Source: Paenibacillus albus
Lineage (GTDB): Bacteria; Bacillota; Bacilli; Paenibacillales; Paenibacillaceae
Direction of reading: 5' to 3'
Length of the DNA: 64,000 nucleotides
Assembly (NCBI RefSeq): GCF_003952225.1
Contig: NZ_CP034437.1
Coordinates: 736,001 to 800,000, forward strand
Under the pieces are notes generated by a model. The model ran no database searches. It saw nothing but the letters and a program-made list of their open reading frames with translations, and was not told the DNA's origin. Below, piece by piece: positions 37,238-45,867 of this stretch (positions within the stretch are counted from its first letter, which is position 1; the number at the start of each line of letters is the position of its first letter). Position numbers and translations under genes: made by a program.

Positions 37238-38299
37238 TTACGCTAAGGAGAGCGATTGAACCGGTTTTTGTTCCTTCTGCTCATATTCCTCTGGCAGCGG
37301 GAGCGATTCTTTCGTCTTTACCGGATCCAGCCAATCTTTAATTAGAGCGGTTGTTTTGGCCAAGTCCTCTTCATCGGCAAAATAGTACCACGTGCCATGC
37401 GTGACTTTGCGACGGCCCTCACCCTTCAGCGTATGGCTATAGATCGTACGTTGATTGCTTTGCAGCATGCTCTTGGTTAGATCAATCATGTGCTGTGGAG
37501 TCAGATCGGTAGAGAAGTTCTGTCCCATGATATCAATTAGATCGGGAATCTTCGTCCACTGACCTACTTGCGATGCTTTGTTCATGATCGCATTCAAGAA
37601 GACCTGATGGCGTCCTGCGCGACTCGTATCTCCGCCCGCATCTTCACGGTAACGAACATAGTTAAGCGCTTCTGTGCCGTTGTACAGCGGTTTACCAGCC
37701 TTCACGACGAACTTCTCATGATCGGGATCGTCATTGACGAGATCCTCTGTTATTGGCAGCGAAATGCCGCCCATCGCATCAATGACATCGCGGAAGCCGG
37801 TAAAATTAATTGTAGCATAATGATCGACCTTCGAGCCAAACAACTTCTCGACAGTTTCCACCGACATTTTCGCTCCGCCGAATGCATAGGCGTGCGTTAT
37901 TTTGTCCTGCCACTGATTGCCGGCTTTCGTTGTTTTGCCAACGATATCGACGTAGGTGTCACGTGGAATAGATACCATAAGAATGGCGCCATCCTTCGGT
38001 CTTACAACGGTGTAGATCATCGTATCGGAACGCCCTATCTCCTTGCCCCGCTGGTCTACGCCTAGCAGAAGCATCGAGAATGGATCTTCTTTCTTATAGG
38101 TCGTTTGCGAAGGCGTATGTCCCTCAAGAGGTTGATACGAATTCTCCAGCTTCTTCTTCACGCTGTCCGACAAGAACAGATCGAATCCCCACATTGCCAG
38201 CGCATTGCGGTTATAATAGCCAGCTGTTCCTGCTAGCAGCAGAACGACAAGCACACCTGCCAACCATTTATACATTCGGGATTTTTTCGGCTTTTTCAT
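37238..38299 (-). CDS. LytR-CpsA-Psr (LCP) family wall-polymer ligase
   Basis: This 353-aa protein starts at ATG 38299. The N-terminus is a basic cytosolic patch (KKPKKSRMYK) and one membrane helix (WLAGVLVVLLLAGTAGYY). The LCP catalytic domain has LLGVDQR, the conserved Arg/Asp patch MVSIPRDTYVDI, THAYAFGGAKMSVETVEKLFG, and LNYVRYREDAGGDTSRAGRHQVFL. LCP enzymes transfer undecaprenyl-linked teichoic acids or capsule to peptidoglycan on the outer membrane surface. A Lys/Glu-rich tail ends it. It stands alone on the minus strand. Confidence 0.93.
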   Translation of the reverse strand: MKKPKKSRMYKWLAGVLVVLLLAGTAGYYNRNALAMWGFDLFLSDSVKKKLENSYQPLEGHTPSQTTYKKEDPFSMLLLGVDQRGKEIGRSDTMIYTVVRPKDGAILMVSIPRDTYVDIVGKTTKAGNQWQDKITHAYAFGGAKMSVETVEKLFGSKVDHYATINFTGFRDVIDAMGGISLPITEDLVNDDPDHEKFVVKAGKPLYNGTEALNYVRYREDAGGDTSRAGRHQVFLNAIMNKASQVGQWTKIPDLIDIMGQNFSTDLTPQHMIDLTKSMLQSNQRTIYSHTLKGEGRRKVTHGTWYYFADEEDLAKTTALIKDWLDPVKTKESLPLPEEYEQKEQKPVQSLSLA

Positions 38300-38495
38300 G
38301 ATGAAATGTAACGCCCCTTACCACTCATAATTAAACGCAAGCTTCCTTATTTTAAACGAATCCGCGGGAAGGAAAGTTACAGATGGTTATCAGCATTCCG
38401 CTGTCAAAAGTGGTGCCATCTAACAATTCGATTACAACAGCATAGTTCGCCTAATGCCGGAATACATACGTAATAAAGGGAAGGTGAGCATCCAT

Positions 38496-38843
38496 ATGCA
38501 ATCGTTCGGAACTGATCCTTCATCAACGGGGATCGATCCTAAAATTGTTGGTCTGTTGTGCTATCTGGGCAGCTTCGTAACCGGCATTCTTTTTCTTGTT
38601 CTCGAGAAACGAAGCACATTCGTGCGCTTCCACGCCATGCAATCCATTCTCGTTTCAGTCGTTTTGGTTGTCCTCAATATTGTGCTCGGCTTTATCCCGT
38701 TTATAGGCTGGCTGCTTGGGATTTTGCTTGCTCCGCTGTCATTTATATTATGGATTGCATTAATGCTCCTCGCGCTGCAGGGCAAACGGTTCAAACTGCC
38801 GATTATCGGCAATTATGCCGAGGAACAGTCCAACCGCTTCTAA
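38496..38843 (+). CDS. DUF4870 small membrane protein
   Basis: This 115-aa protein starts at ATG 38496 behind GGAAGGTGAG; the longer upstream frame has no ribosome site. Three hydrophobic helices (IVGLLCYLGSFVTGILFLVLE, SILVSVVLVVLNIVLGFIPF, LLGILLAPLSFILWIALMLLA) and a short tail follow. The pattern RFHAMQSILVS is characteristic of DUF4870 (Tic20-like). The role is unknown. It is one of few plus-strand genes on this arm. Confidence 0.78.
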   Translation: MQSFGTDPSSTGIDPKIVGLLCYLGSFVTGILFLVLEKRSTFVRFHAMQSILVSVVLVVLNIVLGFIPFIGWLLGILLAPLSFILWIALMLLALQGKRFKLPIIGNYAEEQSNRF

Positions 38844-38879
38844 GTGATATGCATGCTGAGCAGATAAAAAGACATCAAA

Positions 38880-38907
38880 AAGAGGCAGCCCATCAGGGCT
38901 GCCTCTT
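38880..38907. terminator. bidirectional terminator between DUF4870 gene and rpsR
   Basis: A perfect 12-bp stem (AAGAGGCAGCCC and complement) with an ATCA loop, A-rich before and T-rich after, lies between convergent genes. Confidence 0.8.
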
Positions 38908-38934
38908 GTTTAAACGCGTTACGCGTTATTCATA

Positions 38935-39213
38935 CTATTCTGTAGTGTAAGGAAGCAACGCTACTTGACGGGAACGCTTGATAGCGACTGTCAGAAGACG
39001 TTGGTACTTTGCACTAGTACCAGTTACACGACGTGGCAAGATTTTGCCGCGCTCGCTGATAAATTTACGAAGCAAGTCCGTATCTTTATAGTCGATGTGT
39101 GTAATTTTGTTAGCTGTGAAGAAACATACTTTACGGCGTTTGTTACGGCCTTTACGACCGCCGAACTTGCGTTCTGGACGCTCGTCGCCACCATCTCTTT
39201 GCTTAAAGCTCAT
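38935..39213 (-). CDS. rpsR: 30S ribosomal protein bS18
   Basis: This 92-aa protein has a basic, Arg/Gly-rich N-terminal extension ([14 protein letters not shown]) and the conserved bS18 core [49 protein letters not shown]. It binds bS6 on the platform of the small subunit. It ends the rpsF-ssb-rpsR operon, with only 19 bp from ssb. Confidence 0.98.
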   Translation of the reverse strand: MSFKQRDGGDERPERKFGGRKGRNKRRKVCFFTANKITHIDYKDTDLLRKFISERGKILPRRVTGTSAKYQRLLTVAIKRSRQVALLPYTTE

Positions 39214-39232
39214 GTTTAATCCGTCCTTTCAG

Positions 39233-39766
39233 TTAGAATGGCAAATCATCTTCCGATATATCGATCGGGCGTCCGTCGTCTGAGAACGGATCACGATTGT
39301 CGTTCCTTGGTGTGCCACCTGGACGGCCTCCACCTTGTGAATTACCTCCGCCGAAGCCACCTTGTTGGTTGCCTCCGCTGTAGTTGCCGTTACCGCCGCT
39401 ATAGCTTGGTGCGCCTTCATCACGCGGACCATTATCGCGGTTGCCGGATTCCAAGAAACGAACGTTATCGGCAATAACTTCCGTCACGTAGACGCGCTTG
39501 CCTTCGTTGTTCTCGTAATTCCGAACCTGGATACGGCCTTCGACCGCTGTTAGACGGCCTTTGCGCAGATAGTTCGCACAAGTTTCAGCGAGTTGACGCC
39601 AAGTTACGATGGGGATGAAATCCGCTTCCCGCTCGCCGCCTTGACCTCCGCTTTGGAACGGACGATCCACTGCAAGCGTGAATTGCGTGACCGCAACGCC
39701 TGCTGGTGTATAACGCATTTCAGGGTCCCTCGTTAATCTGCCAATGAGAATAACACGGTTCAACAA
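39233..39766 (-). CDS. ssb: single-stranded DNA-binding protein
   Basis: This 177-aa protein has an OB-fold N-terminus ([47 protein letters not shown]), then a Gly/Asn/Ser-rich flexible linker, and the acidic protein-binding tip DISEDDLPF. It coats single-stranded DNA and recruits repair and replication enzymes through the tip. It lies between rpsF and rpsR, the conserved Bacillales arrangement. Confidence 0.98.
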   Translation of the reverse strand: MLNRVILIGRLTRDPEMRYTPAGVAVTQFTLAVDRPFQSGGQGGEREADFIPIVTWRQLAETCANYLRKGRLTAVEGRIQVRNYENNEGKRVYVTEVIADNVRFLESGNRDNGPRDEGAPSYSGGNGNYSGGNQQGGFGGGNSQGGGRPGGTPRNDNRDPFSDDGRPIDISEDDLPF

Positions 39767-39815
39767 TTGTAAATCGCCTCCAATCGAACATCACTTACGT
39801 ACGTTTGACGAGCAA

Positions 39816-40100
39816 TTAAGCTACGTCTCTTGTGATCAGGCAACGGATAACTTCATCCGTAATCTTCATGACGCGGTCAAGTTCTGCAACAACTTCATTA
39901 GTGCCGTTGAAGTTAACCAGTACGTAGATACCGTCACGAATCTTGTTGATCTCATACGCAAGGCGGCGTTTACCGATCACATCGTGTTTGATGATCTCTC
40001 CACCGTTTCCGATGATCGCTTGGAACTTTTCAGTGATAGCTTGTACCGCTTCCTGTTCCACTTCCGGACGAATGATGTACATCACTTCGTATTTGCGCAT
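39816..40100 (-). CDS. rpsF: 30S ribosomal protein bS6
   Basis: This 94-aa protein starts at ATG 40100 behind AGGAGG; the 23 codons before it are not used. It has MRKYEVMYIIRPEVEQEAVQ, VIGKRRLAYEINKIRDGIYVLVNF and a C-terminal helix of the bS6 ferredoxin-like fold. It pairs with bS18. It heads the operon with ssb and rpsR. Confidence 0.97.
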   Translation of the reverse strand: MRKYEVMYIIRPEVEQEAVQAITEKFQAIIGNGGEIIKHDVIGKRRLAYEINKIRDGIYVLVNFNGTNEVVAELDRVMKITDEVIRCLITRDVA

Positions 40101-40335
40101 ATGTTTCACCTCCTCTTGGACTATGCGGCCCCCATAACTGGGAGCAAGGAGCGAGTTAGTTTCTCGCATACCTGAATACTATACCAAACTTCATACACCC
40201 TTGACAAGTGCGGATTTCATAACAACGCCTGCCTCATTCTTCCGTTCATGAACTTTGCATGCAAGACGCACACTAAGGGTCAGGACATGCGCTGCGTCCT
40301 CATTTATGTATCCTTCATGGAGGTGTACTTGAATT

Positions 40336-40515
40336 ATGGGTGAATGGACGGAATTCCGAGAAGGCGATCGCGCGCCTAATGATGGTCTCTATATCGAGAT
40401 CGGTGAAGCTTCATTTCATATGGGAGTCAACAAGCCGCAGAAGGTGCGGTTAGCAAAAGGCGACGCGTTCCCGGCCCTGTCGAATAAAGATCGCAAGTGG
40501 AAACGAGTGCATTAG
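40336..40515 (+). CDS. YjzC-like small protein
   Basis: This 59-aa protein starts at ATG 40336 with GGAGGTG upstream. It reads MGEWTEFREGDRAPNDGLYI, then EIGEASFHMGVNKPQKVRLA and KGDAFPALSNKDRKWKRVH. The order of the APN-GxYxEIG and LxxGDxFP motifs and the terminal basic residues match the YjzC family of Bacillales. The function is unknown, and a few members are associated with sporulating cells. It runs opposite to the neighbouring rpsF operon. Confidence 0.7.
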   Translation: MGEWTEFREGDRAPNDGLYIEIGEASFHMGVNKPQKVRLAKGDAFPALSNKDRKWKRVH

Positions 40516-40793
40516 AAAGTTTGCCGCCAGCTGGGTATAGGATGCCGAGCTTTTGCGCATTATAGCTGTGACGGTGTAAAGAGAGGTGTGGTTCCATTGT
40601 ACTTCAATGTTAACGAACCTCAAGGAGATTTTGTCCACTCAGCATAGAAGCGGAGGGATGTGCCAAAGACTAGTGTCTGTAACACACGCTCACCGATTAA
40701 AGCCCGGTGAACCAAGGTTTCTTACGAAGCTTGTAGTGATGACTGTTTTCTAAATGAATACCGTCGGAAGGAGACTCGCAAGAGTCTCTTTTT
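40516..40793 (+). ncRNA. candidate leader/small RNA or two tiny peptides, ending at a terminator
   Basis: Between the YjzC gene and the tRNA there is no clear gene, yet the stretch ends in a canonical plus-strand terminator. Two tiny frames are visible: TTG 40597-40647 (16 aa, YFNVNEPQGDFVHSA, with GAGAGGTG upstream) and ATG 40658-40753 (31 aa, with CGGAGGG abutting the start). The second also contains CACCG and CGGTG arms around a 9-base loop. I cannot decide between a small RNA and short peptides. Confidence 0.3.
40771..40793 (+). terminator. plus-strand terminator
   Basis: GAGACTC and GAGTCTC flank a GCAA tetraloop and are followed by TTTTT. The upstream transcript it would end is not identified. 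Confidence 0.75.
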
Positions 40794-40833
40794 CTTGTTT
40801 GCATGTACTTTATAATGCTCTATAAGCACAAAA

Positions 40834-40856
40834 AAACGACTCGCTAGGAGTCGTTT
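40834..40856 (-). terminator. terminator after tRNA-Ser
   Basis: AAACGACTC pairs with GAGTCGTTT around a 5-base loop. On the minus strand a T-tract follows, 19 bp beyond the tRNA 3' end. Confidence 0.75.
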
Positions 40857-40874
40857 GCGTTGTTATGAAGGAAA

Positions 40875-40965
40875 TGGCGGAGAGGGTGGGATTCGAACCC
40901 ACGCACGGTTTGACCCGCCTAACTGATTTCGAGTCAGCCCCCTTGGGCCTCTTGGGTACCTCTCC
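40875..40965 (-). tRNA. tRNA-Ser (anticodon CGA)
   Basis: A 91-nt class II tRNA is encoded with the CCA end. The acceptor stem is GGAGAGG with CCTCTCC and discriminator G. The anticodon loop reads CTCGAAA, giving anticodon CGA for the codon UCG. A long variable arm follows (GGGTCAAACC-type), as in serine tRNAs. T-arm GGGTTCGAATCCC is intact. A terminator lies downstream. Confidence 0.95.
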
Positions 40966-41030
40966 ATGAATGCCAGTCAGCAAAAACTATATTAGCACGG
41001 GGCTCGTCCAAATGCAAGCATTTATTTAAA

Positions 41031-41267
41031 TTAAGTTGTGGACGCTCCTCCCTCTCCCTCTTTTTCACCATCTGACGCTTTCGATCGGAGCACTTTCTTC
41101 ATGTTTTTCTCGAACTTTGCCCGAGGAATAAGCACACTGTGCTTGCAGCCGACACACTTAATGCGAATGTCCATCCCCATCCGGATGATCTCCATCTCGT
41201 TCGTGCCGCACGGATGCTGCTTCTTCATCTGTACAATATCGCCCAGTTCAAACTGTTTTCTCTCCAT
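41031..41267 (-). CDS. DUF951 family protein (YyzM-like)
   Basis: This 78-aa protein starts at ATG 41267; the ATG at 41276 (three codons earlier) is also possible. It has MERKQFELGDIVQMKKQHPCGTN, then IIRMGMDIRIKCVGCKHSVLIPRAKFEKNMKKVL and an acidic tail. The two cysteine pairs and DIVxMKKxHPCGTN are the DUF951 hallmark. It is a small basic, probably metal- or RNA-binding protein of unknown function, often found near ychF and ssb genes in Firmicutes. Confidence 0.85.
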   Translation of the reverse strand: MERKQFELGDIVQMKKQHPCGTNEMEIIRMGMDIRIKCVGCKHSVLIPRAKFEKNMKKVLRSKASDGEKEGEGGASTT

Positions 41268-41306
41268 AGCAGTCATCCTCTCCCTCTTTTTCTAAATCAT
41301 CTTTGT

Positions 41307-41546
41307 CTACATTTCAATGGGTTCAAACCTGTCTTCAACCTGCTGGAAGATGCCGCGGATCTCGACCCTCTCTTGTACAATAACCTCTTTCACCACTACC
41401 AAATCAGCTTCGGGAAAATGGATAGAGAGTGCGCAGCCGGCCGTTATTTGCTTCGGTGTCGGACAGATGTCTATTTCAATATCCGCATATTCTAATAGCA
41501 TCTCCGCGCGGAGCGCCTGCTGTGTGGAGTCAAACGCGATAAGCAT
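41307..41546 (-). CDS. DUF3343 family protein
   Basis: This 79-aa protein starts at ATG 41546. It has a conserved ICPTPKQITAGCALSIHFPEADL stretch with two cysteines. DUF3343 proteins (putative Se/S carrier-like) commonly sit beside TusA/YedF- or class V aminotransferase genes, and a cysteine-desulfurase-like gene lies 1.3 kb downstream in window coordinates, across yyaC. A sulfur-transfer role is an inference. Confidence 0.78.
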   Translation of the reverse strand: MLIAFDSTQQALRAEMLLEYADIEIDICPTPKQITAGCALSIHFPEADLVVVKEVIVQERVEIRGIFQQVEDRFEPIEM

Positions 41547-41734
41547 GCTCCCCCACCTCCTGATTGATTTTATTGGCGGTCATTCTACTCCCCAAGTATA
41601 AAATGGTTGTCCTGACCATATACTAGTAACCAAGCGTAAACAGGCAGTTCACTGCTAGTTTATATGAACTCTAGCAGACTGCTGCATGTTCATCTCGGTA
41701 ATCATCATTCATAGAGTTGGCGGGAGGGGAATCT

Positions 41735-42328
41735 ATGAAATTGCCAGGAATGAAAGAAACACCACTTAAAGTACCGTATACAGAGCCTAACATTACAGGT
41801 CTTCTTGTCAACCGCATTACATACCTTTTAGGGGGCATTCCTACAGATCGCAGAATTGTTGTTGTCTGTGTGGGAACAGATCGTTCTACAGGAGATTCAC
41901 TGGGGCCGCTCGTCGGCACTTCACTCAGCAAATTCCGCAGTCCCTTCTTCGACCTCTATGGTACGCTGGAGGAACCTGTCCACGCCATGAATCTCGACGA
42001 AACGCTGCAGGACATTAACAAGTACATTCGCAAGCCGTTCGTTATCGGCATCGATGCTTGTTTAGGGCAAGCGGCAAGTGTCGGTTGTATTCAGGTTGGA
42101 CTAGGACCGGTTCGCCCAGGAGCTGGCGTGAACAAGGATCTGCCTCCGGTTGGCGACATTCACATCACTGGGATTGTCAATGTCGGCGGCTTCATGGAGT
42201 ACTTCGTCCTGCAGAACACGCGTCTGCATCTCGTTATGCGTATGGCTGATATTATCTCACATAGCCTCTTCTCGTCCATTATGAAATGTGTACGGCCTGC
42301 TACGATCCCTGCCGCGACGCAAGACTGA
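41735..42328 (+). CDS. yyaC: spore protease YyaC (DUF1256)
   Basis: This 197-aa protein starts at ATG 41735 behind GGGAGGGG. Core motifs include VVVCVGTDRSTGDSLGPLVG, then FVIGIDACLGQAASVGCIQVG and INVGGFMEYFVLQNTRLHLVM. The fold resembles germination proteases (the GPR family) and hydrogenase maturation peptidases; Asp residues in GTDRSTGDS and GIDACLG are candidate catalytic or metal ligands. It is typical of spore formers and located near parB as in Bacillus. Its 3' end overlaps a DUF4446 gene on the other strand by 29 bp. Confidence 0.9.
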   Translation: MKLPGMKETPLKVPYTEPNITGLLVNRITYLLGGIPTDRRIVVVCVGTDRSTGDSLGPLVGTSLSKFRSPFFDLYGTLEEPVHAMNLDETLQDINKYIRKPFVIGIDACLGQAASVGCIQVGLGPVRPGAGVNKDLPPVGDIHITGIVNVGGFMEYFVLQNTRLHLVMRMADIISHSLFSSIMKCVRPATIPAATQD

Positions 42329-42794
42329 TCGCTTCGAGCTCTTCCGGAGTGAGCGGATATTGGCTCTTGCCATCCTTAACCGGCTTGGCATACACAAACG
42401 TCTGCTCACGGCCGTGAATGCCGCTTAGCACCATGCCGTCTTCACCATCATTAACGACAGCGATGGAGAAGCTCAGATCACTTCCTCTTTCCGCAAAAGC
42501 ATTATAGCGGTGAATTCCGATGTTGCCCTTCTTATTCTTCAGTGTTTCTCCAATTGACTGCACGGATTGCTTCAGCTTGCTATGTCCCTCTTCTTGTGCA
42601 TCCAGACGCTGTTTAATATTGATGATGACATTCTCTAGCTCTTCAACACCAGTGCCTTGCATAAACTGCGTGTAGCTTTTACGCAGACGTTTGAGCTTGC
42701 TGCTTAACATGAAGCTGCGAATAAGCAGCATAAGTATAAGAACAAACAGACCTGCCGTTACCCAGTCAGTCGGCCCTAGATTAAATTGATCCAT
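42300..42794 (-). CDS. DUF4446 family protein (YyaB-like)
   Basis: This 164-aa protein starts at ATG 42794. One membrane helix (VTAGLFVLILMLLIRSFML) is followed by a coiled segment (KLKRLRKSYTQFMQGTGVEELENVI). A C-terminal beta-rich domain (YNAFAERGSDLSFSIAVVNDGEDGMVLSGIHGREQTFVYAKPV) is the DUF4446 hallmark. The function is unknown; it sits near parB as in Bacillus and Paenibacillus. Confidence 0.85.
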   Translation of the reverse strand: MDQFNLGPTDWVTAGLFVLILMLLIRSFMLSSKLKRLRKSYTQFMQGTGVEELENVIINIKQRLDAQEEGHSKLKQSVQSIGETLKNKKGNIGIHRYNAFAERGSDLSFSIAVVNDGEDGMVLSGIHGREQTFVYAKPVKDGKSQYPLTPEELEAISLASRQGS

Positions 42795-42822
42795 ATTACG
42801 TTAGCTCCCCCATAGATGCACA

Positions 42823-44013
42823 TTAACTGTAATGCTGACTTATTTCCTTTACTGCTGCAATGAACGTTTCGACCTCGTCTGTTGTCGTGAAACAACCAAC
42901 GCTTGCACGAATGGCGCCTGTCTCCGTCGTGCCTGCCGTTCCATGCGCAAGTGGTGTGCAGTGAAATCCTGTTCTTACCGCAATCTGATAATGCTGATCC
43001 AGAATGAAGCCGATTTCCGATGGATCCGCACCTTCAATGACGAAGGATACGATACCCGTACGCGGCTTTCCAAGCGCTGGCCCCAACACACGAAGGCCAT
43101 TCACGGAAAGCAATCCCTCCATCATCTGCTGCGTTAGCATCCATTCACTAGTATGGATCTTTTGCACCGTCTCATGCAGAATATGCTTCACGCCGGCACG
43201 AAGCCCGCTTATGCCCACCGCATTCTGTGTTCCCGCTTCATATCGGTCTGGACGCACTGTAGGCTGTTCAATCGCTTCAGACTGACTGCCCGTACCGCCA
43301 TGCAGAAGCGGCTCCAGCTCCACATCTGGATGAATGTATAGACCCCCTGTCCCTTGAGGCCCCAACAGCCCTTTATGGCCCGGAAACGCGAGCATATCAA
43401 TCCCCATCTGCTCTACATCTATTTCCAATAACCCGGCTGTCTGAGCTGCATCGACCAGCAGCTTGATTCCCTGTCCGCGTGTGATCTCTCCAATGTCGCT
43501 TACAGGCAGGATAGACCCCAGCAGGTTCGAGCTATGATTCACGACTACAAGCTTCGTGCTGCTCGTTATCGCATCAACTATCTGCTTGGCATCGAGCTCC
43601 CCTGCCTCATTTGGCTCCACATAGGTTACATGGATTCCAATGCTTTTTTTCAAATATTCCAGAGGCCGCCGAACCGAGTTATGTTCCACAGCCGTTGCGA
43701 TGACATGGTCACCTGGCTTCAGAGATCCTTTTATTGCAGTATTGAGCGCCATCGTTGTATTGAGTGCGAACGCAATATCATTCGGATTTTTAACCCGTAA
43801 TAGCTTCGCCAATACTTTCCTCGTATCAAACAGAATACGGCTGGCACGTACAGCCATCGCATGGCTGCCTCGACCGGGATTGGCACCGTCTCGCTGCATC
43901 GCTTCTATTACCGCTTCTAGCACCTCAGGGGGCTTCGGCCACGACGTTGCAGCATGATCCAGGTAGATCAATTGTTCCTGCTGCCGTCCTTGTCCCTTCT
44001 CATGCACCTGCAT
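42823..44013 (-). CDS. class V aminotransferase, cysteine-desulfurase-like
   Basis: Read from ATG 44013 (AAGGAAGGGG upstream) it is 396 aa; upstream ATG/GTG starts lack ribosome sites. It opens IYLDHAATSWPKPPEVL, the NifS-like N-terminus, with HNSVRRPL, VVVNHSSNLLG and the PLP-binding lysine in AFPGHKGLLGPQGTGG. The catalytic-loop Cys appears in RTGFHCTPLAH. It belongs to the EF2568-type cysteine desulfurase family, which may supply sulfur or selenium to a DUF3343 partner. The partner gene lies nearby. The substrate is not proven. Confidence 0.88.
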   Translation of the reverse strand: MQVHEKGQGRQQEQLIYLDHAATSWPKPPEVLEAVIEAMQRDGANPGRGSHAMAVRASRILFDTRKVLAKLLRVKNPNDIAFALNTTMALNTAIKGSLKPGDHVIATAVEHNSVRRPLEYLKKSIGIHVTYVEPNEAGELDAKQIVDAITSSTKLVVVNHSSNLLGSILPVSDIGEITRGQGIKLLVDAAQTAGLLEIDVEQMGIDMLAFPGHKGLLGPQGTGGLYIHPDVELEPLLHGGTGSQSEAIEQPTVRPDRYEAGTQNAVGISGLRAGVKHILHETVQKIHTSEWMLTQQMMEGLLSVNGLRVLGPALGKPRTGIVSFVIEGADPSEIGFILDQHYQIAVRTGFHCTPLAHGTAGTTETGAIRASVGCFTTTDEVETFIAAVKEISQHYS

Positions 44014-44139
44014 ATGTACACCCCTTCCTTTCGCCATCCTCACTTGCGCTAATGCTAATAATAGCATACTTGATTGGCATCTACCTGAGCAGCAGCTACC
44101 AATCGAGTATGCTATTTAAGTTCGTTCTATGAAAAGAAA

Positions 44140-44994
44140 CTATGAGGACATTTGCTGCAACAATTCGAGAAGACGATCTAAGTCCTGCTTGTTATAGTAC
44201 AGAAGTTCAATACGCCCTTTATCCTTTTGCTGTTTGATCTTCACCGTCGTTTTAAACCGGTCACGGAGTGATTCTTCAACTTCAGCTATATAAGGGTCCT
44301 GCTTCTTCGAAGGGAGCGGTTTCACTTTCGCAGCGGCAGGCTGGTCAAGATTTTTAATCGCTTCCTCGAGTTGGCGTACACTCCACTCATTCGCCATTGT
44401 CAGTTCTGCGAGCTCTTTCTTACGGGCATCTTCCTTCACACCAACAATTGCTCTAGCATGTCCCATTGATAATGTTCCACGTGAAACATTATCTTTGATC
44501 TGCTCTGGAAGAGTTAACAGTCGCAAGAAGTTCGCAATATGCGATCTAGACTTGCCGACCTTCATTGAGAGTTCTTCTTGTGTAAGATTGAACTTGTCCA
44601 TTAACGCTTGATAGGCAATTGAAAGTTCAATCGCATTTAGATCCTCGCGCTGCAGGTTCTCAATGAGAGCAATCTCCATAACCTGTTGATCGGAGAAGTT
44701 ACGGACCACAGCCGGAATCGTTGCATTACCGCAAAGCTGCGATGCACGGAACCGTCTTTCCCCAGCGATAATCTCATATCCTTTAAGTACCGTACGGACG
44801 ATAATCGGCTGGATGACGCCATGCTGCTTAATGGATTCAGCGAGCTCTTTAATCGCATCGTCATCGAATGTTTTACGTGGTTGGTATGGATTCGCTCTCA
44901 GCTGGGAAAGCGTAACTTCAACAACCTTATCATCCTCGTTTACGGAGAGCGATGGAATAAGCGCATCAAGTCCTCTACCTAGCCGCTTGCTCAT
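44140..44994 (-). CDS. parB: chromosome-partitioning protein ParB (Spo0J)
   Basis: This 284-aa protein starts at ATG 44994 and overlaps soj by 20 bp. It has the CTP-binding ParB core ([47 protein letters not shown]) and HTH (FNLTQEELSMKVGKSRSHIANFLRLL). A C-terminal dimer domain follows. ParB loads at parS sites as a CTP-gated clamp and recruits SMC. One parS (44473-44488) lies inside its own coding sequence. Confidence 0.97.
   Translation of the reverse strand: MSKRLGRGLDALIPSLSVNEDDKVVEVTLSQLRANPYQPRKTFDDDAIKELAESIKQHGVIQPIIVRTVLKGYEIIAGERRFRASQLCGNATIPAVVRNFSDQQVMEIALIENLQREDLNAIELSIAYQALMDKFNLTQEELSMKVGKSRSHIANFLRLLTLPEQIKDNVSRGTLSMGHARAIVGVKEDARKKELAELTMANEWSVRQLEEAIKNLDQPAAAKVKPLPSKKQDPYIAEVEESLRDRFKTTVKIKQQKDKGRIELLYYNKQDLDRLLELLQQMSS
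44473..44488. other. parS site inside parB
   Basis: TGTTCCACGTGAAACA is a near-perfect palindrome matching the parS consensus TGTTNCACGTGAAACA. It lies within the parB coding sequence. ParB and SMC loading near the origin are expected here. Confidence 0.9.
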
Positions 44995-45748
44995 ACATAA
45001 TCACTTCCTTCGCGAGTTCAAGGTATACCTCTGCCCCTTTGGATCTCGGATCATATGTGATGATGGACTGCCCATGCGATGGAGCCTCGCTTAAACGGAC
45101 ATTCCTTGGAATGATCGTTTGGTAAACCTTTTGTTGAAAATACTTTTTCACTTCTTCAATAACTTGAATGCCAAGATTCGTCCGCGCGTCAAACATCGTC
45201 AGCAATACACCTTCGATTTGAAGGGTGGTATTGAGATGCTTCTGGACAAGTCTTACTGTATTAAGCAGCTGGCTTAAACCTTCCAGTGCGTAATATTCAC
45301 ATTGAATAGGGATAATAAGCGAGTCCGAAGCCGTCAACGAATTAATGGTCAGAATGCCGAGTGATGGCGGGCAATCGATCAGAATATAGTCATACTGCTT
45401 CTTCACTAGTGCTAGCGATTTCTTAAGTCGCTGTTCGCGTGAAATCGTCTGAACAAGCTCAATCTCCGCACCAGCAAGTTGAATAGTGGCCGGAATAATA
45501 GAAAGGCCTTCAATATTAGTAGAGCATGTCGCTTCATTCGGATGTACATCATTAATAAGCACATCGTATATACAATGAGCGACATCTGCTTTTTCAATAC
45601 CAATTCCACTTGTCGTATTGCCCTGCGGGTCAATATCGACGAGCAGCACCTTTTTCCCCAGCGACGCTAAACACGCACCCAGATTCACGGACGTGGTCGT
45701 TTTTCCGACACCGCCCTTCTGGTTCGATATTGCAATCGTTTTAGACAA
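44975..45748 (-). CDS. soj: chromosome-partitioning ATPase ParA (Soj)
   Basis: The TTG at 45748, behind GAGGTGA, gives 257 aa starting (M)SKTIAISNQKGGVGKTTTSVNLG, which is the family start. The GTG at 45757 lacks a ribosome site. Deviant Walker A KGGVGKTTT, Walker B-like IDPQGN and DYILIDCPPSLGILTINSL are present. It is a ParA-type ATPase that positions origins and controls DnaA. It overlaps parB by 20 bp, as is common in Bacillales. Confidence 0.97.
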   Translation of the reverse strand: MSKTIAISNQKGGVGKTTTSVNLGACLASLGKKVLLVDIDPQGNTTSGIGIEKADVAHCIYDVLINDVHPNEATCSTNIEGLSIIPATIQLAGAEIELVQTISREQRLKKSLALVKKQYDYILIDCPPSLGILTINSLTASDSLIIPIQCEYYALEGLSQLLNTVRLVQKHLNTTLQIEGVLLTMFDARTNLGIQVIEEVKKYFQQKVYQTIIPRNVRLSEAPSHGQSIITYDPRSKGAEVYLELAKEVIMYEQAAR

Positions 45749-45832
45749 ACCGTTCACCTCTATGCTGATTACTTAAATGTTGCTATGAAACGACCGTTCA
45801 GAGGGCAAATAATTGTTATTACTACAAATGAC

Positions 45833-45856
45833 GATGCCGTCCCTGTAATGGACGGC
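45833..45856 (-). terminator. hairpin after noc
   Basis: GCCGTCC pairs with GGACGGC around CTGTAAT, a few bp past the noc stop on the minus strand. The T-tract is poor, so it is a probable terminator. Confidence 0.45.
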
Positions 45857-45867
45857 CGTCGAAACTG

